64,000 bases of DNA from 'Nostoc azollae' 0708 (GTDB lineage Bacteria; Cyanobacteriota; Cyanobacteriia; Cyanobacteriales; Nostocaceae): NCBI RefSeq assembly GCF_000196515.1, contig NC_014248.1:1845501-1909500 (forward strand), written 5' to 3'. This document shows positions 9,106 to 18,841 of this stretch, one piece after another. How positions within the stretch are numbered: the first letter of the stretch is position 1; each line of letters begins with the position of its first letter. Both the position numbers and the translations under genes were made by a program. The notes below the pieces were generated by a model. It was given only the letters and a program-made list of their open reading frames with translations. It had not been told where the DNA came from and did not search any database.

Positions 9106-10134
9106 ATGATCAAATCCCGGTACATATTTTTGTCTATTGCTGCTTGTTTCATTGTTTCCCTGAGTTCTTGCAGTGGAGAAATACCATCAGCGAATATTCA
9201 ATCAACATCAAGTACAGCAACAGTTACAGAAACTACCACCCACAGTGGTCACGGTAGCAAAGCCAAAATTAATATTAATAGTGCTATTTTATCAGAATTG
9301 GATAAATTTGAAGCTAAACTAGGTGTTTCAGCCTTATCTAACAAAATTCAAGCTAGTCGTCCCTATGCTTCTCCAAAAGATTTAGTTGCCAAAAAGGTAG
9401 TTACTGAGCAACAGTTTGACCAAATTAAAGATATGGTGACTGTGGAGGAAGTGCTTCTCTCAGGAGAAGCGAAAGATGTTGACTACATGACAAAATTGGG
9501 ATTAATGAAGGGGCATCTTTTAGTAGCAAAAGAACTCGTAGAGCAGAATCAGCCAAAACAAGCTGAACCTCATATTGGACACCCAGTTGAAGAGATTTAT
9601 GTTGATGTTGAAGAACAGCTAAATGAGCGCAAGGTTAAGGAATTTAAAACCAATTTGGTGAGTTTGACTAACTTAGTCAAATCTAATCCTACAGATGCCA
9701 AGATTAAAACTAATTTAACCACTTCGATGGCAAATGTACATGGTGCGATCGCAGCCTTAGCAGCCGAACAACGCTCAAAACCAGAATTCGTACTACAGGT
9801 AATCAACGGGTTGTTAGATTCAGCTAACGCCGAATATGACGCAGCTGTAGCCAATGGAAAAATTAGCGCCCCAATAGAATATCAGGATTCTCGCGGCTTT
9901 GTAATCTACTCTCATGAACTATATAAAACCATCTCCAGCGCAATGGCACAATCGGATCCTGAAGCGCACAAAGCCATAGATACTACTTTGACTGAACTAT
10001 TAAAAGTTTGGCCTGCTGCTATCCCACCCGCACAAGCAGTCAAAACCCCTAATGATGTTACCAAACTAGTGAAAACCATAGAGGAAAACACCCAAAAAAT
10101 ATTGGAAAAAGCTAACACTAAAACACAAAGTTAG
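9106..10134 (+). CDS. Lipoprotein with ComEA-type helix-hairpin-helix and EfeO-like domain
   Basis: The 342-aa product begins with a lipoprotein signal ending LSSCS (Cys about residue 22), so it is anchored on the outer face of a membrane. Residues about 55-115 (ININSAILSELDKFEAKLGV, then SRPYASPKDLV) form a ComEA-like helix-hairpin-helix unit. The remainder is alpha-helical with two His clusters (MKGHLLVAKEL, and AEPHIGHPVEEIY near residue 160) resembling the metal-binding HxxE region of EfeO/imelysin-type iron proteins. It precedes a ferritin-like gene and an FTR1 permease on the same strand, so delivery of iron to the permease is a sensible inference. The HhH module on a periplasmic iron protein is unusual. 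Confidence 0.75.
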   Translation: MIKSRYIFLSIAACFIVSLSSCSGEIPSANIQSTSSTATVTETTTHSGHGSKAKININSAILSELDKFEAKLGVSALSNKIQASRPYASPKDLVAKKVVTEQQFDQIKDMVTVEEVLLSGEAKDVDYMTKLGLMKGHLLVAKELVEQNQPKQAEPHIGHPVEEIYVDVEEQLNERKVKEFKTNLVSLTNLVKSNPTDAKIKTNLTTSMANVHGAIAALAAEQRSKPEFVLQVINGLLDSANAEYDAAVANGKISAPIEYQDSRGFVIYSHELYKTISSAMAQSDPEAHKAIDTTLTELLKVWPAAIPPAQAVKTPNDVTKLVKTIEENTQKILEKANTKTQS

Positions 10135-10320
10135 TATTTTTACACCATTGGAAACACAGAATAACAAGTTTAAAATGAGTGAGAAGAGAAGAAATAGTTA
10201 GGAGTTAAGAGTCAGGATAGTTTAATTTTTCAACACATAAACATAAGAAGAGTGTAACTTCTAACTCATAACTTATAACTAATAACTCTTCATTTGAAAT
10301 TTTGCTTATCTTAACAACTG

Positions 10321-10755
10321 ATGCAAGAACTCGACCACCAAAGAACAATTGACATACTCAACGCCATCATGGAATTTGAACTAGCTGGAGTAGTTCGCTA
10401 CACCCATTATTCCTTGATGGTAACTGGTCCAAACCGCATCCCAATTGTAGCTTTTTTCAAAGCCCAAGCTAGTGAATCCCTACTTCATGCCCAACAAGTA
10501 GGAGAAATTCTTACAGGTTTAGAGGGACATCCTACCCTGAGAATTGCCCCAATGGAAGAAACCTTCAAACATACAGTCAAGGATATATTGACAGAAAGTT
10601 TATCCCATGAAAAGAAAGCACTGGATATGTACAAAAGTCTTCTAGAAACCGTCACTGCTGCCAGCATATATCTCGAAGAATTTGCTCGCGGTATGATTGG
10701 ACAAGAAGAGATGCACAATCTCGAACTGAAAAAAATGTTACGTGATTTTAGCTAA
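10321..10755 (+). CDS. Ferritin-like (bacterioferritin-type) protein
   Basis: A 144-aa four-helix protein with the spacing of a di-iron ferritin-like domain: Glu near residue 20 (EFELAGVVRYTHY), an SESLLHAQQ segment near 51-59, SHEKKALDMY near 95-104 and QEEMHNLELKKML at 128-140. It probably binds or oxidises iron in the cytoplasm, storing or buffering metal brought in by the FTR1 permease whose start is 98 nt downstream. No haem-ligand Met is obvious, so I do not call it bfr. The length is slightly below that of standard bacterioferritin (about 155-160 aa). Confidence 0.82.
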   Translation: MQELDHQRTIDILNAIMEFELAGVVRYTHYSLMVTGPNRIPIVAFFKAQASESLLHAQQVGEILTGLEGHPTLRIAPMEETFKHTVKDILTESLSHEKKALDMYKSLLETVTAASIYLEEFARGMIGQEEMHNLELKKMLRDFS

Positions 10756-10790
10756 TATTTCAAAGTTATTGGTCACTAGTTCAAGGACTA

Positions 10791-10846
10791 ATGACCAATG
10801 ACCAATGACCAATGACCAATGACCAATGACCAATGACCAATGACTA
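10791..10846 (+). repeat. Heptanucleotide tandem repeat (ATGACCA)
   Basis: Seven exact copies of ATGACCA run from 10791 to 10839, followed by one variant copy (ATGACTA, 10840-10846). The array ends 6 nt before the start codon of the FTR1 gene and so replaces any Shine-Dalgarno sequence. Heptamer STRR arrays are typical of heterocystous cyanobacteria. Copy-number change would alter the leader length. Confidence 0.93.
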
Positions 10847-10852
10847 ATAACT

Positions 10853-11800
10853 ATGAACCTTAGTACAGCCTTACCTACTTTTGTAATTACCCTTCGAGAA
10901 GGAGTAGAAGCAGCCCTTGTTGTAGGTATTGTCCTAGCTTTTTTGAAAAAAGCTAAACAATCCCGACTCAATTTTTGGGTATACGCTGGTGTTGCTGTTG
11001 GTATCTTCGTGAGTGCTTTGATAGGCGTTTTATTTACTTGGCTAATTAAAATACTCGGTTCGATTAATCCTCAATACACTTCTGTAGTTGAACCAATTTT
11101 AGAAGGTGTATTTAGTATATTAGCAATACTTATGCTCAGTTGGATGCTGATCTGGATGACGAAACAAGCCAGATTTATGAAAGCACAAGTTGAGGTAGCT
11201 GTTACAGAAGCATTAACACAAAATTCAAATGCTGGTTGGGGAGTTTTTACTTTAGTTTTAGTAGCCGTTATCCGCGAAGGATTTGAAACAGTTTTGTTTG
11301 TAGCCGCAAATTTTCAACAAGGTTTATTACCCAGTTTAGGTGCAATTAGTGGTTTAGGAATAGCAGCAACAATTGGTGTCTTATTATTTAAATGGGGTGT
11401 AAAAATTAATATTCGCCAATTCTTCCAAGTAATGGGAATTTTATTAGTGTTAATTGTGGCTGGTTTAGTAGTTTCAGCTTTACAAAGCTTTGATGAAGCT
11501 ACAGCTAATCTTGCTCTGAGTAGTCGATCATCAGAAAATCTGTGTTTCTATTATGAACACTTTACCAAAGTTCACTCTTGTATCTTAGGTCCAATGGTTT
11601 GGAATACTGCTAAAATATTACCTGATGAGCACTTTCCTGGTATTATTCTTAGGTCTTTATTTGGTTACAGAGATAAACTCTATATAGTACAAGCAGTAGG
11701 ATATTTGGGGTTTTTACTAAGCATTGGTGGGTTGTATTTCCGCAGCATTATGGGTGGAAAAACTCCAAGTCAAAAACGCTTTCCTCTGGCTCAAAAATAA
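10853..11800 (+). CDS. FTR1-family iron permease
   Basis: This 315-aa membrane protein carries the two REGxE motifs that define FTR1/EfeU iron permeases: REGVE at residues 15-19 and REGFE at 141-145, each at the start of a hydrophobic helix. It would import ferric iron across the plasma membrane, in other organisms coupled to a ferroxidase; the multicopper oxidase, EfeO-like lipoprotein and ferritin-like protein upstream supply plausible partners. The ATG at 10853 directly follows a heptamer repeat array with no recognisable ribosome binding site. About seven helices are visible and the frame is intact. Confidence 0.9.
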   Translation: MNLSTALPTFVITLREGVEAALVVGIVLAFLKKAKQSRLNFWVYAGVAVGIFVSALIGVLFTWLIKILGSINPQYTSVVEPILEGVFSILAILMLSWMLIWMTKQARFMKAQVEVAVTEALTQNSNAGWGVFTLVLVAVIREGFETVLFVAANFQQGLLPSLGAISGLGIAATIGVLLFKWGVKINIRQFFQVMGILLVLIVAGLVVSALQSFDEATANLALSSRSSENLCFYYEHFTKVHSCILGPMVWNTAKILPDEHFPGIILRSLFGYRDKLYIVQAVGYLGFLLSIGGLYFRSIMGGKTPSQKRFPLAQK

Positions 11801-11895
11801 GAAATTTTTGTGTAAACGAAAGAAAAGGCAAAAAGTATTGTAGGGTTTTGTAAAAATCAAAGCTGACTCATGATTCCTGAATTATGACATTTTAC

Positions 11896-12765
11896 TCAAA
11901 ATACTTTTTCCAACTCCTGACAAGCTTTTTCAATGGCATTTAGACTACCTGGGTTTACAAGCCCATAATAATCAAACACATAAACTCGATTATTTTTACT
12001 GGCTTTTAACTTCTGCCAAAAAGGTTCTTTCTTCAAGGAATTTAATAGATTTGGTTCAGCATTAACAATAATTAAAACATCTGGATTTGCTTCTAAAACT
12101 TTTTCAGCGGAAAGTGTCACATATCCACCAATGGGACTATTACCTTGTAATTCTGAAGCTATGTTTTTCGCTCCAAACTTGGACATTAAATCCCCAGCCC
12201 AACTGTTTTTATTTGGTGTTGAAATCGGTTGACGACTCACCAGAATTAAAGTAGAAATATTTTGGTTTTGATTAGCAGTTAAAAAGTTTTTGTAACTATT
12301 TAATAATAGTTGGGGATCTATATCTATTTTGTTAGCAAGTGTTTTAGTTAATTGTTCTAAAGATTGCCAGCTATTTACTTTTGTGGATAAAGTTGGTATT
12401 TCTAATTGCTGAAGTTTTTGCAAAGGTACATTAGAAAATCCTGTTGCACCAATTACTAAATCTGGCTTTAAAGAAACAATTTTTTCTAAGTTAGGTGCAT
12501 TTTGTCCCTCACTAATATGAGTAATACCTTGCAATCTTGAGTCCTTTTTAAATAAGGAGCTACCAGAAATTCCTACAAGTTTTTTTTGATCAAGTTGAGA
12601 GATAATATCAGCAGCAAGACATGAAAGTGCGATGACGCTTTTCGCTGATGTGTGTTGTTCTGTGATGATATTTGATTTTGTTGGTGATGTTTAAGTCTTA
12701 GCTGTGCTACAGGAGCATAATAGGAGAGTTAAGAGGAGTGCTATTATAGATGACTTCCAACACAT
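11896..12765 (-). pseudogene. Periplasmic metal/cobalamin-binding lipoprotein, one nonsense codon
   Basis: An ABC-transporter substrate-binding protein of the FecB/BtuF type. The 212 codons from 12534 encode most of the fold (EGQNAPNLEKIVSLKPDLVI, then VLEANPDVLIIV). The same frame runs back to an ATG at 12765, giving a lipoprotein signal (ALLLTLLLCSCS) and an N-terminal lobe (SVIALSCLAADIISQLDQKK), interrupted only by one TAA at 12691-12693, 24 codons in. With that codon restored the protein would be 289 aa, normal for the family. A shortened cytoplasmic product from an internal start is possible but could not be exported, so I call it a pseudogene. Cognate ABC permease genes are not in the window. 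Confidence 0.82.
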
Positions 12766-12842
12766 AATTAATTATTTATTAACGCATAGTAACACGGAGG
12801 TTTTCGGCAATGAATACGAGAGGAGTGTATTTTTATTATGGT

Positions 12843-13387
12843 TTAATTAGCTAAAATTTGCTGTAAATCTTCTGGGGTATTACAGTTAAATAGCATATCT
12901 GCTTCTGATAATGGTAAATGTGCAACTAACTGGATATAGCTTTAGCAACTGTTAAAATGAGCGTCCTCCTTGGTTGATAAAACCTAATAATAAAGCCAAA
13001 GAGTGACGGCGATAAAAACCGCAGAGAGGTTACATTATCTAGTCTATTTACCCAATCTTGCAACACTTCTATTCGCAAGTTGGGTAAGTCGCAAGCTAAT
13101 AATAATACCCATTCTGTTTTGACTTTCTCTAGTGCTTGTACAAGGCCTACTAGGCCTCCTTGTGCTTTAATGGAGTTTTCTTGTATAAATTCACATCCAG
13201 ATAAGTGCAAGTGTTGATATCTTTCTGTCCAAGGTGTGACTATTATATATATAGTATCAGTACAACTTTTAGCGACAGTACAAACCTTTTCCAACAAGGG
13301 TATACTCTGAATAAGAATTAAAGCTTTATCCTCTCCCATGCAAGAACTTTGACCACCTCTTAGGACTATGGTGCTTAATGTAGTCAT
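12843..13387 (-). pseudogene. mobA: Molybdenum cofactor guanylyltransferase pseudogene
   Basis: MobA attaches GMP to molybdopterin. The N-terminal part from ATG 13387 reads MTTLSTIVLRGGQSSCMGED; the family pattern LAGGxSxRMGxDKA is altered at two key positions (Ala to Arg, Arg to Cys). LLLACDLPNLRIEVLQDWVN follows. Near 13035 the frame shifts, and the true C-terminus continues in another frame as LCGFYRRHSLALLLGFINQG, a stop in place of a sense codon, and then, after one more shift, AHLPLSEADMLFNCNTPEDL to a stop at 12843. Two frameshifts, one nonsense codon and mutated nucleotide-binding residues make it non-functional. It suggests relaxed need for the guanylylated molybdenum cofactor. Confidence 0.82.
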
Positions 13388-13648
13388 AGGAACAAAATAT
13401 TTTTTGCTACGTTTTTTCACAAATCTGTTGTCACTATCACAGGAGCTTTAACGCTAGGGTACATCCTGATTCTGATAAGAAAAGAAGTACATATAATTAA
13501 TTATTATGACAGTACCGTAAAATTCGAATATTTATATTATATTAATAAGTGTAAAAATTACACTAATTTTGCAGATATTTACAATAGTAGATGTATTATT
13601 TATCATCCATTAGGGAATTATCTAACTCCCATGTCTAATTATAATTAA

Positions 13649-13987
13649 CTAGTTCCTAAAGATACTAACTTTTTAGCACCTATCAATAATATAGGGTTCA
13701 TTAAATATGAACAGGGTGATAAAGAAACAGCGATTCAACAATGGCCACAAGCTATAAAAATTAATAATCAATCTGCGGAAGCCACCTTAGCTTTAGCTGT
13801 GGCTTTATATGCTACAGGTCAACAACAACAGGCTTATCAGTTAGCAGAAAAGGTATTAAAATTAGACAAAAATTTTGCTGATTTTCACTGCATGGAAAAG
13901 CATTTATGGCGTTAAAGCATAATTACAGATGCTCATAAATTCCTATCTACTCCCCAGATCAGAACCTTGTTATCAAAGTTGCGTTAA
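13649..13987 (+). pseudogene. TPR-repeat protein fragment
   Basis: A plus-strand frame reads NNIGFIKYEQGDKETAIQQW and SAEATLALAVALYATGQQQQ, two TPR-type helix pairs, then LDKNFADFHCMEKHLWR, a TAA stop (13913-13915), and in the same frame a normal-looking tail (TDAHKFLSTPQIRTLLSKLR) to a second stop at 13985-13987. No start codon or upstream half is present; a TAA lies just before the first recognisable codon. It is the decayed C-terminus of a cyanobacterial TPR protein. Confidence 0.6.
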
Positions 13988-14217
13988 TATCCACAAGTAA
14001 GTACCTGGGCACAATTAATTAAACATTTTTGGGAAAAACAGGAATCTCTGTATTGCTTATCTGTTCCCTGTTAAAAGTTCCCTCCTCTAAATGTAAAATT
14101 TATTTTGTATGACTACTGATCTCATATCCCTAATTTTTTGAACAACTCGGGGATTTTATTGTTCTTCATGACCTTTAGGTTAAAATATCAATATAGCTAG
14201 AGTATAGGTTAACACCA

Positions 14218-14737
14218 ATGACACAAGAATTAATAGACCTCAGAAATAGTACCTTACAAGGACGTTACACAGATGCTTTAGCACTTGTAAATTAATTACA
14301 AGGAATGAGTAAACAAGCAATTCTGGGTAATATCCAATCTTATTTAAAGATTTTACTGATTCACTTAATTAAAAATAAAATAGAATAGGAGTTGAAAAAT
14401 TCCTGGTCTGCTCCTATTCATAATTCAATGAGACAAATAAAAAAATGAATATCAAAGATAATAATAAATATTACTACATCAATCAACATGAATGGGAAAT
14501 TTTCATAGAAGAGGAAGTAATTGAAGATGCTATAGCTGATGCAAGTTTGGAAGTCATAAATGGCATTGATAATCAATTTCAACTAGCTGGGATAATAGAT
14601 AGACAACAGTTAATTGCAACGGCTTTAAATTTATAACTTTAACTTATTCCTATTCAGCTAAAGAATTACCCACTGTTGTAGCAGAAGCATTCACTCAGCT
14701 ACCTGATGGTGAAGATTTGACAATAGGAAAAAGGTAA
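14218..14737 (+). pseudogene. DUF29-family protein, frameshifted
   Basis: Begins at ATG 14218 with MTQELIDLRNSTLQGRYTDA, typical of a cyanobacterial DUF29 protein. A TAA follows ALALVN; the next codons continue the family (LQGMSKQAILGNIQSYLKIL). The middle lies in another frame (HEWEIFIEEEVIEDAIADAS, 14445-14636), and the C-terminus (ELPTVVAEAFTQLPDGED, GKR-stop) in a third. DUF29 proteins are often multicopy in cyanobacteria and their role is unknown; some resemble small conflict or antitoxin-like genes. An ISAs1 element inserted 17 bp after its stop. A related remnant lies at 50985-51226. Confidence 0.72.
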
Positions 14738-14744
14738 TCAGGAA

Positions 14745-14754
14745 TCAAAAGATC
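14745..14754 (+). repeat. Left target-site duplication of the ISAs1 element
   Basis: TCAAAAGATC, repeated exactly at 16259-16268 on the other side of the element. Ten bases is within the 8-10 bp duplication made by ISAs1-family transposases. Confidence 0.92.
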
Positions 14755-16258
14755 CAGGGCGAACGCATGTAATTATGGTACATATATACTAAGGAACGAG
14801 AAAGGTAGGGAGGGCTGATGATATGGAGGTTGACCAATGAGGCTCTGATGGTAAAGTCATTGTAAAAGTAGAAGAAGAAAGTCCCAAAAAGTGTGAAGCT
14901 CAAGCCCACAATCACGATTACTGACCACGTTGCACAGATGGAAGATCCAAGAGTAGAGGGGAGGAAACGACACAAGTTAATTGACATTCTTACCATTGGA
15001 ATTTGTGCAGTAATTTGTGGAGCAGATAGTTGGGTGGCAATTGAACTGTATGGCTGCACAAAATATGAGTGGTTAAAAACCTTTTTAGAACTAGGAAATG
15101 GGCTCCGGTCCCAGGACACATTTGGAAGGGTATTTGCACAATTGAATCCGCAACAATTTCAAAATTGTTTTTTGAACTGGATGAAATCAGTACATAAGAT
15201 AAGGGATGGTGAAGTTGTGGCAATTGACGGGAAAACTTTATGTAGTTCTCATGGTAAAAATAGTGACTAGAGTGCAATCCAAATGGTAAGTGCATGGGCA
15301 ACTACAAATAAATTAGTGTTGGGACAGGTGAAGGTGCATGAGAAATCAAATGAAATTACAGCAATTCCCGAATTATTAAAGGTTTTAGAATTAGCTGGAT
15401 GTATTGTCAGGATTGATGCCATCGGGTGTCACAAAGACATAGTAAAGTTAATTACGCAAGAAAATGCAGATTATGTAATTACTTTAAAAAAGAACCAAGG
15501 TAATCTGTATGAGTCAGTAGAACAGCTATTGAAGTCAGGGATAAGTACAGGTTTTCAAGAGCTTCAACATAGCACATATAAACCCGAAGAAAGAGGGCAT
15601 GGTCTTCATGAAATCCGCAACTTTGGGTTTCAGCTTGATCCTGATTCAGTTTGGTCAAATCTAAAAAGTGTTGGGATGGTAGAATCTATCGGATAAGTGG
15701 ATGATAAAACAACAGTAGAGACTCGTTATTTTATTAGTAGTCTTGAGTCAAATGGAGAACAATTGGCTAATTCTGTCCGCAGCCATTGGGCAATAGAAAA
15801 TTCATTGCATTGGGTATTAGATGTAGCTTTAAAACAAGATGACTGCCGGATTAGGAAAGATAATGCTCAACAAAACTTTGCAGTAATGCGGCACATAGCA
15901 GTCGATCTTTTGGGTAAAGAGAACCCCGTGAAGCGGGGGATAAAAAATAAACAGTTTTTGGCAGCAATGGATAATAACTCTTGAGAAAGAGTTTTAGCTT
16001 TAGCCTCAACTAACTTGTCAACAATTTACTTAATATTTTCTTCTACTTATTTTTACAGATAAGTTTACTTATTTATGGATGAATAGTTAGCTCATTTATC
16101 CTTAGCTAAGAGTTATTCAATGGGAGATAAGCTAATCCATGGCTTAATAAAAAAGTGATTGATTTTGTTTATATATCCCTTAAGCTTTGCACTTATATAT
16201 ATAGATGATTTTAAAATCTTCATTAGTTTTTATTAGGAAATAAGGTGCGTTTCCCCTG
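14755..16258 (+). mobile_element. ISAs1-family insertion sequence, complete ends
   Basis: The 1504-bp element is bounded by imperfect inverted ends (left CAGGGCGAACGCATGTAAT; right, read inward, CAGGGGAAACGCACCTTAT) and flanked by a perfect 10-bp direct repeat (14745-14754 and 16259-16268). It carries one transposase gene, now with two nonsense codons. The intact target duplication means the copy arrived fairly recently and has not been rearranged, although its own transposase has already decayed. Confidence 0.9.
14893..15984 (+). pseudogene. ISAs1-family transposase with two in-frame stops
   Basis: One continuous frame of 363 codons, the usual ISAs1 length, encodes the whole DDE transposase: an N-terminal DUF-like segment (VAQMEDPRVEGRKRHKLIDI), VVAIDGKTL with the first Asp, IVRIDAIGCHKDIV with the second, and SHWAIENSLHWVLDV with the Glu. 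TAG at 15268-15270 and TAA at 15694-15696 interrupt the frame with no shift. Without suppression only a 125-aa fragment would be made. I considered recoding and reject it, because unrelated neighbours show the same pattern of random nonsense codons. Confidence 0.9.
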
Positions 16259-16268
16259 TCAAAAGATC
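16259..16268 (+). repeat. Right target-site duplication of the ISAs1 element
   Basis: TCAAAAGATC, identical to 14745-14754 at the other end of the element. Confidence 0.92.
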
Positions 16269-16481
16269 CCATATTACCTGTCACCTGCTATACTAAAAAC
16301 AGTTTAAAAGTGTCATTCTCAACGTTCGCGGAGCGTCTATGAAAGATATAGTGAAGAATCTCCGAGATACTAGAGCCTACAGCACGCTCTGCGTTTACCC
16401 AGTATCTCTAAGGTATATGCTGCACTACGTTACCCATAGCTTCCACCACGCTGCGCTATCAGTATGACATAAGTCCAAGTT

Positions 16482-18574
16482 TCACCCCTTGGCAGTATAT
16501 TTACCTCTATTTTGGTTACGGTGCACTTGTTCTAACAAGTGTTCCAAACTTCCTGGTGCGCAAAGACATTTTAATCCTTGACAAACTAAACCCACAGTTC
16601 CTTATGCTAAATCTGATACGGCTGCAAAAACTGTTGTTGGGAGATATTTACGTATCAATGACTTTATTTCTCCAGTGGTACTACGAGTTAAAGTAGAATT
16701 CTGATACCAATCTAAGGCAGTAAATAAATTAAGACAAGCTTGGGGATATTCACTCATTACACTTTTAAAGGCTTTTAATCCAGCTTCAGCTAAATCAAGA
16801 TAATGTAGATTATCAGTTAGCAAAGACAGACGCACTAAATTAGCGATCGCAATCCCATTGGCTGAAGGTGTAGCATTATGGTGTAGCATTATCTAGATAA
16901 CTACGCTCCCGCACAATTAAATCTTGACTATTATCGGTGGATGTGTAAAAGTAACCACCTAATTCAACACTCCACAGAAATTCCTTAAATTCATCTTGCA
17001 GAGCAACAGCCTTTTCCAAGCAATCAGAATTATCAACAGCGGCTTGGTATAAATCCAGCAATCCCTTAATAAAAAAAGCATAATCTTCAGATTGAGCCAA
17101 AACCGTCGCTTCACCTTCATAATTAAGTCGGTGAAAACGTCCATCCACAAATTGATGATCCCAAATAAACTTAGCCGCTTGTACTGGTAATTCCAGATAA
17201 ATTGGTTGTTGGAAAACCTCAGCCGCCCTAGCCAAACCAGAAATCATCAAGCTATTCCAGCCTACAATCATCTTAGTATCAGTCACAGGCAGAATGTGAC
17301 CAGGCCAGTTAGTAGTTTTCGCCTCCTGATTATCTCGCGGTGGGGGGAAAGTTTACAGTGAATCAGGTGCAACACCGTAACGCGTAACAAACAACTTACT
17401 CAAAGCAATTTCTATGGTTTGACTCAGTTCACCAGGAAGCAGTCTTTGTAAAACATTGTTACCTTCAAAATTCCCATTAGGAGTGACAGTAAACTGCTGT
17501 TGTAATTCCCTTAACTCTTCAGTTGTTAACAGTTCTTGTAATTCCCTGTAACTCCATACATAAAAAGCACCTTCTTGCGGTTACGTATCTGTGGAATGAA
17601 TGAAGCTATCCGCATCTTGAGCAGCATAAAAATAACCAGTTGGTGCAGTCATTTCCAGTTGTAACCATTTTACAGTTCCAGCCACCGCCCTTTCAAAAGA
17701 CGGTTCCTGAATTCCGGCACTGCACAAATTGGCCAGATATTCAACAATCTGACCATTATCGTAAAGCATCTTTTCAAAATGGGGGATAGTCCAAGTGGGG
17801 TCAACAGTGTAGCGATCAAAACCACCAGCCACATGGTCATAAATCCCACCCAAAGCTAAATCCAGTCCTCGTTGAGTACAAACCTGTTGTCCATCATACC
17901 GATATTGATAATGAAACCGAGTTCCCCGCAAAGGGAACTCACAATAGGGGATCATGGGAAAACTATTACTAACCTGCTTAGGATTGATGATCCCCGTGCA
18001 GGTTTCCCAACCTTTTTGCAATAATTGATGGTCTTCAACTTCCTGACTAGCACCGTTTTGTAATACCGCAGATGTCAGCAAAGCCTCAACAATTACTGCT
18101 TTCCGTTGGCGTAACTCCTCTTTTTCCATATCATAGTAACGATGTAAAGCTTGTAACACCTGCAAAAATCCCGGACGACCATAGCAGGGATCAACAGGAA
18201 AATAAGTCCCAGCGTAAAACGGCACCAAATCATCTGGAGACAGAAAAGCATTGAGAGTCCAACCCCCTTGACCACTCATGATTTGCAAACTCTGCATATA
18301 GATGCTGTCAAGATCAGGTTTTTCTTCCCGGTCTACTTTGATAGGGAGAAAATTAGCATTGATATATTTATTGAGCAATTTCAAAATCAGAAAACGCCTC
18401 CCCTTCCATCACCGTACACCAGTGACAACTAGAGTAGCCAATAGAGAGAAAAATGGGTTTATTTTGCACCCTTGCAGTTTCCAATGCTTCATAACACCAA
18501 GGCCACGAATCAACCGGGTTTTCAGCGTGTTTGCGAAGATAAAGGCTTATCGTTTCCGCAAGGCGATTAGTCAT
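16482..18574 (-). pseudogene. DUF255 thioredoxin-domain protein (YyaL-like), several stops
   Basis: The intact family is about 690 aa: an N-terminal thioredoxin-like domain followed by an (alpha/alpha)-barrel resembling N-acylglucosamine epimerase. The remains read in order on the minus strand: [20 protein letters not shown] and [16 protein letters not shown] (18574-18368), IKVDREEKPDLDSIYMQSLQ and HVAGGFDRYTVDPTWTIPHF (18384-17581), EGAFYVWSYRELQELL across 17290-17580, GWNSLMISGLARAAEVF (17286-16876) and ANGIAIANLVRLSLL (16889-16602), with the C-terminus ending at a stop at 16482. At least three nonsense codons and three frameshifts are present, yet nearly every segment survives, so the loss is recent. 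Confidence 0.87.
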
Positions 18575-18694
18575 AATTACAGTTTCCCAACCTTCACTGT
18601 CAGTCTAGCATTTCCACCGTAAACAGTTATCAGTTGTTTCGCTTTAAGTGGGATCGGTATGAACAGATACGAACTATTTGCTCTCTTATTTAAA

Positions 18695-18841
18695 CTAGCG
18701 TACTGCTGAACCCAGCACAGGTGCTGGCATTTCTGAAACAGGGGATACTGACTTTTGAGGAATTTGATTACTAGGATTTAGTGCTGCGATTAAGTGCAGC
18801 AAAAAAGTGATTAAAGCAGCTTGCATAAGTCTTTCCAGCAT
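18695..18841 (-). CDS. Small 48-aa membrane-associated protein
   Basis: A short frame too small for usual gene calling: it begins MLERLMQAALITFLLHLIAA, an amphipathic to hydrophobic helix, and continues with a Pro/Ser-rich tail (QIPQKSVSPVSEMPAPVLGS) to a stop at 18695. A purine-rich AGAGAGAAG lies about 6 nt upstream of the start and fits a ribosome binding site. I do not recognise the family. It is on the same strand as the decayed DUF255 gene, 121 nt upstream of it. Confidence 0.45.
   Translation of the reverse strand: MLERLMQAALITFLLHLIAALNPSNQIPQKSVSPVSEMPAPVLGSAVR

Noticed and set aside
10791-10846. CRISPR-like repeat before FTR1
   Set aside because: Seven-base units without spacers are STRR tandem repeats.
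14893-15984. Stop-codon readthrough or altered genetic code to explain in-frame TAG/TAA/TGA in many genes
   Set aside because: Long essential genes in the window (clpP, RNase R homolog, P-type ATPase, xfp, ABC exporter) use all three codons normally as stops and contain none internally. The broken genes also have frameshifts, which recoding would not explain.
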